Of a DNA stretch of 15,384 bases, positions 1 to 9,217 are shown in pieces. Position 1 is the stretch's first letter. The number at the start of each line of letters is the position of its first letter. The stretch comes from Propionivibrio sp. (GTDB lineage Bacteria > Pseudomonadota > Gammaproteobacteria > Burkholderiales > Rhodocyclaceae). The DNA lies in the NCBI GenBank assembly GCA_003249625.1, contig QKII01000275.1, positions 1-15,384 on the forward strand, in the 5' to 3' direction. The notes under the pieces are model-generated. The model searched no databases. It was given only the letters and a program-made list of their open reading frames with translations, and had not been told where the DNA came from. The translations under genes and the position numbers were made by a program.

Positions 1-876
1 CTCGGCGGTCATCTTCTGCTTCAGTTTCCGTGGACCTCGCCGCACGGACCAGCAGTTCGTGTTGCGCTTCTTCAGGGCAATGTCGCTCAGGACCTCAAAT
101 GGCGACCAGAGAAATTCGAGGAATCGCTGCGCACCTACTACCACCTCATGCACGACACTCCGGCGCAGCTGACCGTGCTGCCGGAAACCGCCCTGCCGGT
201 GTTTCTGAGCGACGTTCCGGGCGACTACCTCGACACGTTGGCTGCACTCGCAAGCCGACAGCGCGGCGATCTGCTCTTTGGCATCGTTTCCGGCGACCGC
301 CAACGCTACGCCAACAGTGCCATCAGCCTCGGCACTTCTGGCAAACAACGTTACGACAAATCGCACCTCGTTCCCTTCGGCGAATTCATTCCGCCCGGCT
401 TTGCCTGGTTCATGGCAATGGCGAACATCCCGATGTCCGAATTCACCGCCGGTGAGGAAAGGCAAAAACCGATGCGCTTGGCCGGTCTGAGCGCGGCGAT
501 CAACATCTGCTACGAGGACGCCTTCGGCGAGGAGATCATCCGCGCGCTGCCGGAAGCAGAGGTGCTGATCAACATCTCCAACGTCGCCTGGTTCGGTGAT
601 TCGTTGGCTCCGCCGCAGCACCTGCAGATCGCCCGAATGCGCGCGCTGGAAACGGGACGAATGATGCTGCGTGCAACGAATACCGGCATGACCGCGATCG
701 TCGGCGCCGACGGCCACGTGAATCACGCGCTACCTCCATTTACACGTGCGGCATTGAGCGGCGAAGTCCGTGCCTATACCGGCAGCACACCTTATGTTCG
801 CTGGGGCAACGGGCCAGTTGTCGTCCTGGTTCTGCTGATTCTGTGTTTCATGCGGCGGCGCAACGCGTTATCCTGA
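1..876 (+). CDS. lnt: Apolipoprotein N-acyltransferase, C-terminal part (5' end outside window)
   Basis: The reading frame is open from base 1, so the gene starts upstream of the window; 291 codons are visible of a family length near 500. Lnt is an inner-membrane enzyme that transfers the third acyl chain from phospholipid to the N-terminal cysteine of apolipoproteins, the last step of lipoprotein maturation. The visible part is the periplasmic nitrilase-like domain, opening with VALLQGNVAQDLKW, followed by a final membrane helix (about bases 815-855) and a short basic tail. All three catalytic-triad residues are seen in context: Glu in LPETALP (codon 184-186), Lys in YDKSHLVPFGE (358-360) and Cys in NICYED (508-510). 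The ATG at 148 is internal, because conserved Lnt sequence precedes it in frame. The missing N-terminal part should carry the other membrane helices. Identification is firm. Confidence 0.96.
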   Translation, partial: LGGHLLLQFPWTSPHGPAVRVALLQGNVAQDLKWRPEKFEESLRTYYHLMHDTPAQLTVLPETALPVFLSDVPGDYLDTLAALASRQRGDLLFGIVSGDRQRYANSAISLGTSGKQRYDKSHLVPFGEFIPPGFAWFMAMANIPMSEFTAGEERQKPMRLAGLSAAINICYEDAFGEEIIRALPEAEVLINISNVAWFGDSLAPPQHLQIARMRALETGRMMLRATNTGMTAIVGADGHVNHALPPFTRAALSGEVRAYTGSTPYVRWGNGPVVVLVLLILCFMRRRNALS

Positions 877-906
877 CCGTCCTTGCCACACCGGATCGAC
901 TCCGCC

Positions 907-1812
907 ATGATCAAACAACAACTCGAGCAACAGCTTCTCGCCGCCGGCATCCGGTGCGCCAACTCTACCGAACTCTACCCGGCCCATCACCAGCCCGGCG
1001 ACGCCGGATTGGCGATGCTGATCGTCGAAAATCCGCTTGGCCGCAGCGTCATCTCCCTTCACGGTGCGCACGTCATGTCTTTTTTGCCGGCCGGTGGCCG
1101 TGAAATGCTATGGGTCTCGCCAAAGACCCTACTGCAGGACGGCGTACCAATCCGCGGAGGAATTCCATTGTGCCTTCCCTGGTTCGGCCCCGGCCCGGAC
1201 GGCAAGACGATGCACGGCTTCGCGCGGATAAAGGAATGGACGGTCGCGGCAGCCGAACGCCTGGCAAACGGAGCCACCCGCCTGACGCTGGAACTGACAG
1301 GGGACGAGGCGACGAACGCTCTGTGGCCTCACGGTTTCGCCTTCCGCCTGGAGATTGAGACGGGAACCCGCCTGACGATGACGCTACGCGTCGAAAACCG
1401 CGGCATCACCCCCGCGCCACTGGCCTTCGCCTTCCATACCTACTTCGCCGTGCCCGACGTCACCCAGGCGCGCGTCAGCGGACTGGAGGGAAGCACGTAC
1501 ATCGACAAGATGGACAACTTCCTGAAGAAGCAGCAGATCGGCGAAGTTACCATCGACAGCGTGACCGACCGCATCTACCTTGACGTGCCGAGACGGCAAA
1601 CGATCACCGCGGGTTCGACGTACGCCGGCATCGAGTCCGAGGCCCGATGCGCCGTCGTGTGGAACGCCTGGAGCAACGACAGGAACATCCCCGACCTCGG
1701 CGAGGGCAACCACGTCGGCTACCTGTGCGTGGAGCGCGGCGACATCGCCGATCATGCGGCGACGCTGGCACCGGGAGGCGTTTACACAACGTCGATGACG
1801 CTGTCCGCCTGA
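907..1812 (+). CDS. D-hexose-6-phosphate mutarotase-like (aldose 1-epimerase superfamily, YeaD type)
   Basis: A 301-residue protein of the galactose mutarotase/aldose epimerase fold, closest in look to the YeaD group, which interconverts alpha and beta anomers of hexose 6-phosphates in the cytoplasm. Visible motifs are RGGIPLCLPWFGP (residues 83-95), KTMHGFAR with H103, FAFHTYFAVPDV with H177, and LCVERGD with E276. The two histidines and the glutamate match the expected mutarotase active site. I start at the ATG at 907 because its MIKQQLEQQL beginning fits the family; an in-frame TTG at 883 would add eight residues and has no better ribosome site. Neither start has a clear Shine-Dalgarno. 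The gene begins 30 bp after lnt and is probably co-transcribed with it. Its sugar-phosphate substrate is inferred from family only. Confidence 0.88.
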   Translation: MIKQQLEQQLLAAGIRCANSTELYPAHHQPGDAGLAMLIVENPLGRSVISLHGAHVMSFLPAGGREMLWVSPKTLLQDGVPIRGGIPLCLPWFGPGPDGKTMHGFARIKEWTVAAAERLANGATRLTLELTGDEATNALWPHGFAFRLEIETGTRLTMTLRVENRGITPAPLAFAFHTYFAVPDVTQARVSGLEGSTYIDKMDNFLKKQQIGEVTIDSVTDRIYLDVPRRQTITAGSTYAGIESEARCAVVWNAWSNDRNIPDLGEGNHVGYLCVERGDIADHAATLAPGGVYTTSMTLSA

Positions 1813-1848
1813 CTCGCCCAGCGCCTTCTTACCGGGGTGAAAAGCAAG

Positions 1849-1854
1849 TAAAAT
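1849..1854 (+). promoter_or_regulatory. Candidate -10 element upstream of glyQ
   Basis: TAAAAT lies 30 bases before the glyQ start, in the 72-bp gap after the mutarotase gene. At 17-bp spacing the -35 position holds TTCTTA (1826-1831), a poor match to TTGACA. A similar TAAAAT followed at the same distance by GTTT sits before metG. This suggests glyQS can be expressed apart from lnt, but no mapped start supports it. Confidence 0.35.
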
Positions 1855-1884
1855 CGCCGTTTGTCACGTTTTTCAAAGCCTCAC

Positions 1885-2775
<891 letters not shown>

Positions 2776-2776
2776 G

Positions 2777-4861
2777 ATGACAACCGCTACACTTCTCGTC
2801 GAACTTCTCACCGAAGAACTGCCGCCAAAGGCGCTTTCCCGTCTCGGCGACGTGTTCGCCAAACAGATTCACATCGGCCTGTCCGACCGCAACCTCGTCC
2901 CGGCAACGGGGAGCTACGAGTGGTTCGCCACGCCACGCCGGCTCGCCATCCTTGTTCCCGACGTACTCGCCGTAGCACCGGACGCGACAGCGTTCGAGAA
3001 GATCATGCCGGTATCCGTCGCCCTGGACGCCAACGGCCAGCCAACCGCCGCGCTGAAGAAAAAGCTCGAAGCGAAGAACATCCCGCTCGACGCCGTCGCG
3101 CAGTTCGAGAAGCGCATGGACGGCAAGTCCGAATCCTTCTTCTACAAGGCGACCGTGCAGGGCGCGAAGCTCGATGACGTGCTCGCCGGCATCGTCGCCG
3201 ACGCGCTGAAGAAGCTGCCAATTCCCAAGGTCATGCGCTGGGGCGATTCCGACCACCAGTTCGTCCGTCCGGTACATGGCCTCGTGCTGCTTCACGGCGC
3301 GCGCCTCGTTCCGGGCGAAGTGCTCGGACTGACCAGCCGCAACATCACCCGCGGCCATCGCTTCCTGTCCTCCGGCGATATCGTTCTCGGCTCCGCCGAA
3401 GCCTATGCCGAAGCACTGAAAGCACAGGGCAAGGTTGTCGCCAGCTTCGCCGAGCGCCGCGCCTCGATTGCCGCGCAACTCGACGCCAAAGCGAAGGAAC
3501 TGAACGCCACGATCAACCCCTCAGAAGGACTGCTCGACGAAGTCACCGCGCTGGTCGAATGGCCGGTGATCTACGTCGGCGAATTCGAGGCCGAGTACCT
3601 CGACGTGCCGCAGGAATGCCTGATCCTGACGATGCAGCAGAACCAGAAGTACTTCCCGCTGCTCGATGCGTCGAAGAAGCTGCTCAACAAGTTCCTGATC
3701 GTCTCCAACATGCAGGTCGACGATCCGAAGCACATCGTCGGCGGCAACGCCCGTGTCGTCCGCCCGCGCCTCTCGGACGCCCGCTTCTTCTTCAACCAGG
3801 ACCGCAAGGCGCCGCTGGCATCGCGCCTTGAGAAACTCGGCAACGTCGTCTATCACAACAAGATCGGTTCGGTGCTGCAGCGCGTCGAGCGCCTCGAAGC
3901 GCTGGCCGGCAAGATTGCCCAGCGCCTCTCGGCCAACGCTGAACTGGCCTCGCGCGCCGCGCGCCTGGCCAAGGCCGACCTCGTCACCGACATGGTCGGC
4001 GAGTTCCCAGAACTGCAGGGCATCATGGGCCGCTACTACGCCCTGCATGACGGCGAAGACCAGCAGGTCGCCGACGCCATTCAGGCGCACTACCAGCCGC
4101 GTTTCGCCGGCGACACCCTGCCGGCCGGCAACATCGCCTGCGCCGCCGCGATGGCCGACAAGCTCGACGCCCTCGTCGGCTTCTTCGGCATCGGCCAGAT
4201 CCCGACCGGCGACAAGGACCCGTTCGGTCTGCGCCGTGCCGCGCTCGGCGTGTTGCGCATCCTGATGGAAACACCGCTGCCGCTCGACCTCGCCGAACTG
4301 ATCGCCGACGCGCAGGCCGGTTTCGCTGCCGGCGTGCTGACGCAACCGGTCGCCGACCCGCTGCTCGACTTCATGCTCGACCGCCTGCGTGGCCTGTTGA
4401 AGGACGCCGGTCATGGTCAGGACGTGATCGAAGCCGTGCTGACCCAGCGTCCGACACGCATCGATCTGGTCCCGGCCAAGCTCGCCGCCGTGCGCGACTT
4501 CCTGCATCTGCCGGAAGCTCTGGCGCTGGCCGCCGCCAACAAGCGGATCGGCAACATTCTCAAGAAGGCCGAAGGCAACCAGCCCGAGCCTGACGTTGCC
4601 CTGCTGCAGGAACCTGCGGAAAAAGCGCTGTTCGAACGCGTGGTGCTGATCGCCCCGGTGGTCAAGTCGCACGTCGGCAACGAGGACTACGCCGACGCGC
4701 TGAAGGTGCTCGCCTCGGTGCGCGCCGAAGTCGACCAGTTCTTCGAGGACGTGATGGTTAACGTTGACGAACCGCTGATCCGCGCCAACCGCCTGGGCCT
4801 GCTCAAGTCCCTGTTCGATCAACTCAATGCAGTAGCCGACATTTCGAAACTGGGCGTATGA
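2777..4861 (+). CDS. glyS: Glycine--tRNA ligase beta subunit
   Basis: The 694-residue beta subunit, needed with GlyQ for tRNA(Gly) recognition and charging. The N-terminus [15 protein letters not shown] (residues 6-20) and ATPRRLAIL (51-59) are family signatures. In the centre are [20 protein letters not shown] (from about 407) and [15 protein letters not shown] (from about 481). The C-terminus (about 580-694) is the DALR-like anticodon-binding region. Length fits the family (E. coli about 689) with no break. It starts one base after the glyQ stop and its TGA overlaps the gmhB start in ATGA (4858-4861), so translation of gmhB is likely coupled to it. Confidence 0.97.
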   Translation: MTTATLLVELLTEELPPKALSRLGDVFAKQIHIGLSDRNLVPATGSYEWFATPRRLAILVPDVLAVAPDATAFEKIMPVSVALDANGQPTAALKKKLEAKNIPLDAVAQFEKRMDGKSESFFYKATVQGAKLDDVLAGIVADALKKLPIPKVMRWGDSDHQFVRPVHGLVLLHGARLVPGEVLGLTSRNITRGHRFLSSGDIVLGSAEAYAEALKAQGKVVASFAERRASIAAQLDAKAKELNATINPSEGLLDEVTALVEWPVIYVGEFEAEYLDVPQECLILTMQQNQKYFPLLDASKKLLNKFLIVSNMQVDDPKHIVGGNARVVRPRLSDARFFFNQDRKAPLASRLEKLGNVVYHNKIGSVLQRVERLEALAGKIAQRLSANAELASRAARLAKADLVTDMVGEFPELQGIMGRYYALHDGEDQQVADAIQAHYQPRFAGDTLPAGNIACAAAMADKLDALVGFFGIGQIPTGDKDPFGLRRAALGVLRILMETPLPLDLAELIADAQAGFAAGVLTQPVADPLLDFMLDRLRGLLKDAGHGQDVIEAVLTQRPTRIDLVPAKLAAVRDFLHLPEALALAAANKRIGNILKKAEGNQPEPDVALLQEPAEKALFERVVLIAPVVKSHVGNEDYADALKVLASVRAEVDQFFEDVMVNVDEPLIRANRLGLLKSLFDQLNAVADISKLGV

Positions 4862-5394
4862 AACTCGTCATCCTCGACCGCGACGGCGTCATCAACTTCG
4901 ACTCGGATCACTTCATCAAGTCGCCGGCCGAATGGAAACCCATTCCCGGCAGCCTGGAAGCCATCGCCCGCCTAACCCAGGCGGGCTTCAAGGTCGTCGT
5001 GGCGTCGAACCAGTCGGGTATCGACCGCGGCCTCTTCGACATGGACACGCTCAACGCCATCCATGACAAGATGCATCGTGCCGTGAAAGCCGCCGGAGGG
5101 AGGATCGACGCCATCTTCTATTGTCCGCACTCGTCCGAATCAAACTGTAGCTGCCGCAAGCCCAAGCCGGGCATGTTCGAACGTATCGCTGCCTGTTTCA
5201 ATACCGACCTCGGCACTGCCTATGCTGTCGGCGACTCGCTGCGTGATTTGCAAGCGGCAGCCAGCGCCGGCGCGAAACCGGTTCTGGTGCTTTCCGGCAA
5301 GGGCAAGGGCACCCAGGCCGACGGGGGCATACCGGAAGGCACGCTCGTTTTCGATGATCTCGCGGCCGTGGTCGAATTCATTCTTGCCTCATGA
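4858..5394 (+). CDS. gmhB: D-glycero-beta-D-manno-heptose 1,7-bisphosphate 7-phosphatase
   Basis: A 178-residue HAD-superfamily phosphatase that removes the 7-phosphate from heptose 1,7-bisphosphate in the ADP-heptose branch of LPS inner-core synthesis, in the cytoplasm. The HAD motif LDRDGVIN supplies the nucleophile D7 and acid/base D9; SNQSGI (residues 50-55) is motif [10 protein letters not shown] (99-106) carries the motif III lysine; [11 protein letters not shown] (124-134) is motif IV with D126. The structural zinc ligands of the GmhB group appear as C89-x-H91 and C97-x-C99. These zinc residues separate it from histidinol phosphatase, the main alternative. It overlaps glyS upstream and plsC downstream by 4 bases each (ATGA), indicating a translationally coupled operon. 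Confidence 0.95.
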   Translation: MKLVILDRDGVINFDSDHFIKSPAEWKPIPGSLEAIARLTQAGFKVVVASNQSGIDRGLFDMDTLNAIHDKMHRAVKAAGGRIDAIFYCPHSSESNCSCRKPKPGMFERIAACFNTDLGTAYAVGDSLRDLQAAASAGAKPVLVLSGKGKGTQADGGIPEGTLVFDDLAAVVEFILAS

Positions 5395-6137
5395 TCGCCC
5401 TGCTCCGTTCTGCCCTCTTCCTCCTGCTCGCCACCTTGATCACCGCTCCGGCGGGGCTGCTCGTCACCCTGGCAGTCGTGCTGCCGATGCGCGCCCGCTT
5501 CGCCATCATCGCTTTCTGGCGTGCCGGCTTCATGGCGCTTTGCGATCATGTGCTGGGCTTGCGCTATCAGGTCATCGGCCGCGAAAACATCCCGGCCACG
5601 CCGTCCGTGGTGCTATCCAAACATCAATCGGCTTGGGAAACGATCGGGTTGCAGGCCATCTTCCCACCGCTCGTCTTCGTGCTGAAACGCTCCCTGCTGA
5701 TGATCCCCTTCCTGGGTTGGGCGTTTGCCGCCGTCAAGATGATCTCCATCGATCGTACCGCAGGCAAGAATGCGCTGAAACAAGTTGAAAAGCAGGGCCG
5801 GGACCGGCTCGCGGCCGGTTACTGGGTGATAATTTTCCCTGAAGGGACGCGCATTGCCCCCGGCGAGACGCGGCGCTTCAAGACCGGAGGTGCGCACCTC
5901 GCCGTTTCTGCCGGTGTTCCGGTCGTCCCGGTGGCCCACAACGCTGGCGAGTTCTGGGCGAAAAATGCCTTCGTCAAGAAGCCCGGCCGAATCACCGTGA
6001 GCATCGGTCCGGCGATCGATACGCAAGGCAAGACCGCCGAGCAGGTCACCACGCAGGCCGAACAGTGGATCGAAGCCGAAATGCGGCGCCTCTCGCCGCA
6101 CCGTTATGCCGACAGCGCCCATGCCGTGGCAAGCTGA
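5391..6137 (+). CDS. plsC: 1-acyl-sn-glycerol-3-phosphate acyltransferase (PlsC family)
   Basis: A 248-residue membrane-associated acyltransferase expected to acylate lysophosphatidic acid to phosphatidic acid in phospholipid synthesis. Residues 5-32 form a long hydrophobic stretch that should anchor it in the inner membrane. Acyltransferase block I is KHQSAWET (H78 ... E83), a His-x4-Glu form of the usual His-x4-Asp, which I recall as common in this proteobacterial subgroup. Block II is around FVLKRSLLMIPFLGW (96-110), block III is FPEGTR (149-154) and block IV is VPVVPVAHN (176-184). The start overlaps the gmhB stop in ATGA (5391-5394). Its exact acyl acceptor cannot be told from sequence; a lysophospholipid or ornithine-lipid acyltransferase is a less likely alternative. 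Confidence 0.9.
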   Translation: MIALLRSALFLLLATLITAPAGLLVTLAVVLPMRARFAIIAFWRAGFMALCDHVLGLRYQVIGRENIPATPSVVLSKHQSAWETIGLQAIFPPLVFVLKRSLLMIPFLGWAFAAVKMISIDRTAGKNALKQVEKQGRDRLAAGYWVIIFPEGTRIAPGETRRFKTGGAHLAVSAGVPVVPVAHNAGEFWAKNAFVKKPGRITVSIGPAIDTQGKTAEQVTTQAEQWIEAEMRRLSPHRYADSAHAVAS

Positions 6138-6860
6138 ACTGCCGCTTGACACTGCCCCACCAGCCGCTGGCGAGACAGCCCGAACCATCGCCCTCGGCGA
6201 CCGCATCGTTCCCTTTATTCTGCGCCGCGCCAGGCGGCGCACCATCGGACTGACCATCGACCATCGCGGCCTGCGCGTCGGCGCGCCGCACCGCGCCTCG
6301 CTCAGCGAAGTCGAGACGCTGATCCGCAAGCACGGCGACTCGATGAATGGCGTGCACGGCGGTCCCCGGAGCCGCTGCATCTGACAGATGGCACGCGAAT
6401 GCCCTATCTCGGCGGCGAGATGGAAATCCGGCTCGCCAACGGCAACAACAAGGCCGCCTGGAACGCCGGGGCCACGACGCTGATACTTTCACTGCGGGCA
6501 CCGGAACACGCAGGCGGCGTGCTGGAGAAGGCCCTCAAGTCGCGCGCACTCGAACACTTCCACGCTGCGATGGCGGAACATGCGCGCCGCTTCGGCGTGC
6601 CAACGCCACCGCTGCGTCTTTCCTCCGCCCGCACACGTTGGGGCAGTTGCAGCCAACGCAGTGGCATTCGCCTGAACTGGCGGCTGATCCATTTCCCGCC
6701 GCACATCATCGACTACGTGATCGTGCATGAACTCGCCCATCTGCGCGAGATGAACCACAGCCCCCGCTTCTGGGCCATCGTCGCGCACTATTGCCCAGAT
6801 TTCCGGGCGGCTCGCGCGCAACTGAAGCAACTCTCCGCCACCGTGCCGGCGTTCGCCTGA
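6106..6860 (+). pseudogene. YgjP-like zinc metallopeptidase (DUF45 family), frameshifted
   Basis: Two adjoining frames together encode one protein of about 246 residues. The first (ATG 6106 or 6121, both inside the end of plsC, stop at 6384) holds the N-terminal strand-rich part, LRRARRRTIGLTIDHRGLRV and SLSEVETLIRKHGD. The second runs open through LDEWRARRSPEPLHLTDGTR (from about 6339) to the stop at 6860. It carries RTRWGSCS, RLNWRLIHFPP and the zinc site HELAHLREMNHSPRFW (HExxH at 6726-6740, third His in NHS). The crossing point is near 6335-6342: frame 1 reads HGD and frame 3 resumes at LDEW, consistent with loss of 3n+1 bases, perhaps the few codons that normally separate these two strings. 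The catalytic half is intact, so if the shift is a sequencing or assembly error the gene would be functional. The family is related to SprT/WLM peptidases; its substrate is not established. Confidence 0.82.
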
Positions 6861-6893
6861 ACGCCCACTCTTACTCATCCCCGAGGAACCGCC

Positions 6894-7934
6894 ATGCGCA
6901 TCGAACAGGACATCAAGCTCGACTTCAAGGACGTGCTCATCCGCCCCAAACGCTCCACGCTGACCTCGCGCTCCGAAGTCGACATCTCGCGCGACTACGT
7001 TTTCCTGCATTCGCAGAGGACCTACCACGGCATCCCGATCATCGCCGCCAACATGGACACCACCGGCACCTTTGAGATGGCCCGCGCGCTGGCCCGGCAC
7101 AAGCTCGCCGTCGCGCTGCACAAGCACTACGACGAGTCCGATCTCCTGTCCTTCTTCGCTGAGCCCCCGGCAGGCGGCAGCACGTTCTATTCGATGGGCA
7201 TCACCACACCCGACTTCGAGAAGTTCCAGAGGGTGATGGATCAGGCCAACGGCACGATCGAAAACGTCTGCGTCGACGTCGCCAACGGCTACACCAAGGC
7301 GTTCATCAGCTTCATCCACAAGCTGCGCCGGGCGTTCCCGACGATCACCATCATGGCCGGCAACGTGGTCACCGGCGAGATGACCGAGGAGCTGATCCTC
7401 GACGGCGTCGATATCGTCAAGGTCGGCATCGGTCCCGGCTCGGTGTGCACCACGCGCAAGATGTCCGGCGTCGGCTACCCGCAACTGTCCGCGATCATTG
7501 AATGCGCTGACGCAGCACATGGTCTGCGGGGTTTGATCTGTGCCGACGGCGGCTGCACCTCGCCGGGCGATCTGGCCAAGGCTTTCGGCGCCGGCGCTGA
7601 TTTCATCATGCTCGGCGGGATGCTGGCCGGACACGACGAATGCGCCTCCGAACTCGTCGAGGTGGATGGCGAGCGCAAGATGCGCTTCTACGGCATGAGT
7701 TCACGCGAGGCGATGAACAAGTATTCCGGCGGTGTCGCGGGCTACCGCGCCTCTGAGGGCAAGGAAGTTCTGCTTGATTACCGCGGCCCGGTCGAGAACA
7801 CATTGCAGGACATCCTCGGTGGAGTACGTTCGGCATGCACCTACGTGGGTGCCCGCAAACTCAAGGAACTGTCGAAGCGCACAACCTTCGTCCGCGTCAC
7901 CCAGCAGCTGAACGAGGTTTTTGGCGCGTCGTAA
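6894..7934 (+). CDS. guaC: GMP reductase
   Basis: A 346-residue (beta/alpha)8 enzyme of the IMPDH/GMPR family; it deaminates GMP reductively with NADPH to IMP and ammonia, a purine-salvage step. The N-terminus [30 protein letters not shown] (residues 51-63), VALHKHYD with K77, the catalytic loop [20 protein letters not shown] with C185 (178-197), [15 protein letters not shown] (216-230) and [13 protein letters not shown] (268-280) are all typical. The lack of CBS domains, the TTRKM loop and the length close to E. coli GuaC (347) separate it from IMP dehydrogenase. GAGGAA at 6883-6888 precedes the ATG. It lies 33 bp after the metallopeptidase gene with no visible terminator, so it may be the operon's last gene. 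It converges on cdaR with only 6 bp between stops. Confidence 0.96.
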   Translation: MRIEQDIKLDFKDVLIRPKRSTLTSRSEVDISRDYVFLHSQRTYHGIPIIAANMDTTGTFEMARALARHKLAVALHKHYDESDLLSFFAEPPAGGSTFYSMGITTPDFEKFQRVMDQANGTIENVCVDVANGYTKAFISFIHKLRRAFPTITIMAGNVVTGEMTEELILDGVDIVKVGIGPGSVCTTRKMSGVGYPQLSAIIECADAAHGLRGLICADGGCTSPGDLAKAFGAGADFIMLGGMLAGHDECASELVEVDGERKMRFYGMSSREAMNKYSGGVAGYRASEGKEVLLDYRGPVENTLQDILGGVRSACTYVGARKLKELSKRTTFVRVTQQLNEVFGAS

Positions 7935-7940
7935 TCGAGC

Positions 7941-9089
7941 TCATTCGAGCTGCAGCGCGGCATAGAGCATCAGCCGGTCATCGATACGTGCAAGATCGAG
8001 GCCGGTAGTTTCACCGATCCGGCGCAGCCGGTAATCCAGGGTGTTGCGATGGATGCCCAACTGCCTCGCGGTGCGTTCCGCCGAGCAATCCTGCACGAAC
8101 CACGCAACGAGCGTAGCGCGCAGGAGGCCGCGCCCGTCCTCCGCGGCAAGGCGTTCGAGCGGCCGCCGAAACTGGTCCGCCTGCCAGCCGGCACCTAGCC
8201 CCGACAACAGCACGGGGAAGCTCAGGTCGTAATAGGAAAACAGCCGCCCGCTCCTGTCGCGACTCCGGCCCACCCGGACCGTCCGCTTCGCGCATTGATA
8301 CGACAGGGGAACACCGTCGCTCCCGGGCAGCGCCACCCCGATGCTGACAACCGCCGCGCTCTGCAACGCGGGACGCATCGCCGCATCCAGCTCAAGCAGG
8401 CGCTTTTTCGCCGCGGCCGCAATTTCCCCGACGTCGCCACTGCCGGCGACGACCGGCAGCATGACCAGCTCGCGTGGTGACACGGCCGACATCAACAACA
8501 CCGGCTCCGACGCGGCCAGATGTTGCTGGCAGCGCTGCAGTTCGGCCATCGTGCGATCCGGACCGATCGTCTCGTCGAGCAATTCCAGCACCACGGCCGC
8601 GCGGCGTTCACGAAAATCGACACCAAGCCGCCCCCCCCAGCGCTCCAGGTCGGCGCGTGAAGTCGCCCCCGGCAAGATGAGCTGATCGACGAATTCCTCC
8701 CGGTAACGCTTTTCGTGCTGCAATTCGCGCAGCAAATGCGCCTGCTCCAAAATCATCTCGGCCATCACCCGCACGAGTTCCCCGACCTGGCGCACCTCGT
8801 CGGGAGCACCGGAGACCCCGACCACTCCGCAGAGTTGGCCACGCACAGCCAGAGGGATATTTACCCCGGGTTTCGCTCCTTCCAGACCACGCGCCACCGC
8901 GACCTCGACTTCCACCGTACGCGACTGAGCCAGGGCCTGACGTGCTCCGGCGTGCAACTCGCCGATACGTTCTGGGTTACCGCTACCCAGGATGACCCCA
9001 TTGACATCCATCACGTTGACATTGAACGGGACGATCTTCATCGTTCGCTCGACGATTTCCTGCGCCAGGGCGCGCTCCAGAAGAACCAT
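7941..9089 (-). CDS. cdaR: CdaR-family transcriptional regulator (sugar diacid / glycerate type)
   Basis: A 382-residue regulator with the three-part CdaR layout. An N-terminal sugar-diacid recognition domain (about residues 1-135) includes AQEIVERTMKIVPFNVNVMD, GSGNPERIGELHAGA and KPGVNIPL. A middle GGDEF-like segment spans about 140-290, and a C-terminal PucR-type helix-turn-helix (about 322-382) includes DCSAERTARQLGIHRNTLDYRLRR. E. coli CdaR has about 385 residues and activates galactarate, glucarate and glycerate genes including garK. Here the gene is divergent from a glycerate kinase gene, so that gene is the probable target. The start at 9089 matches the family N-terminus, though no strong Shine-Dalgarno precedes it. 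The coding strand carries a run of eight G at 8631-8638 (codons of RWGGR); the frame is intact across it. Confidence 0.9.
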   Translation of the reverse strand: MVLLERALAQEIVERTMKIVPFNVNVMDVNGVILGSGNPERIGELHAGARQALAQSRTVEVEVAVARGLEGAKPGVNIPLAVRGQLCGVVGVSGAPDEVRQVGELVRVMAEMILEQAHLLRELQHEKRYREEFVDQLILPGATSRADLERWGGRLGVDFRERRAAVVLELLDETIGPDRTMAELQRCQQHLAASEPVLLMSAVSPRELVMLPVVAGSGDVGEIAAAAKKRLLELDAAMRPALQSAAVVSIGVALPGSDGVPLSYQCAKRTVRVGRSRDRSGRLFSYYDLSFPVLLSGLGAGWQADQFRRPLERLAAEDGRGLLRATLVAWFVQDCSAERTARQLGIHRNTLDYRLRRIGETTGLDLARIDDRLMLYAALQLE

Positions 9090-9122
9090 GAAAATTCACA
9101 CCAAAATCGGTAGAAAACACAT

Positions 9123-9128
9123 TTTATA
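9123..9128 (-). promoter_or_regulatory. Candidate -10 element of cdaR
   Basis: Read on the minus strand the bases are TATAAA, in a very AT-rich stretch 34 bp before the cdaR start. The expected -35 position has no good TTGACA match and falls inside the palindrome at 9137-9156, which suggests control by a protein bound there. This is inference from base pattern only. Confidence 0.4.
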
Positions 9129-9136
9129 CACAAAAA

Positions 9137-9156
9137 TTTCACAACAAATTGTGCAA
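9137..9156. promoter_or_regulatory. Imperfect palindrome, candidate CdaR operator
   Basis: Half-sites TTTCACAA (9137-9144) and TTGTGCAA (9149-9156) form an inverted repeat with 7 of 8 pairs matching around a 4-base centre. It sits in the middle of the 128-bp cdaR/garK divergent spacer, over the -35 zone of the candidate cdaR promoter and about 60 bp before the garK start. Position and symmetry suit a dimeric regulator acting on both genes; that CdaR is the binder is inferred from neighbourhood. Confidence 0.5.
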
Positions 9157-9205
9157 TCGCACGATGAATCTTTCCGCAGTGCCCACTACGATAGAGCTCT
9201 TTTCC

Positions 9206-9212
9206 AAGGAGG
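9206..9212 (+). promoter_or_regulatory. Strong Shine-Dalgarno of garK
   Basis: AAGGAGG lies five bases before the GTG at 9218. It decides the start in favour of this GTG over the in-frame TTG at 9149, which would add 23 residues unlike the family and would begin inside the palindrome. Confidence 0.85.
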
Positions 9213-9217
9213 CTATC

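Noticed and set aside
3521..4822. 433-codon open frame on the minus strand opposite glyS
   Set aside because: It mirrors the codon phase of the well-supported glyS, as is common in GC-rich genes; the translation has no recognisable motif and there is no promoter or ribosome site.
6861..6893. Possible promoter just before guaC
   Set aside because: The 33-bp gap has a ribosome site but no credible -10 or -35 pair.
7935..7951. Repeated TCGAGCT around the guaC/cdaR junction as a possible terminator
   Set aside because: It is mainly a short direct repeat within the last cdaR codons, with no stable stem and no T-run.
9149..9217. Longer garK start at the TTG at 9149
   Set aside because: The added 23 residues are unlike the family, and a near-perfect Shine-Dalgarno sits before the GTG at 9218.
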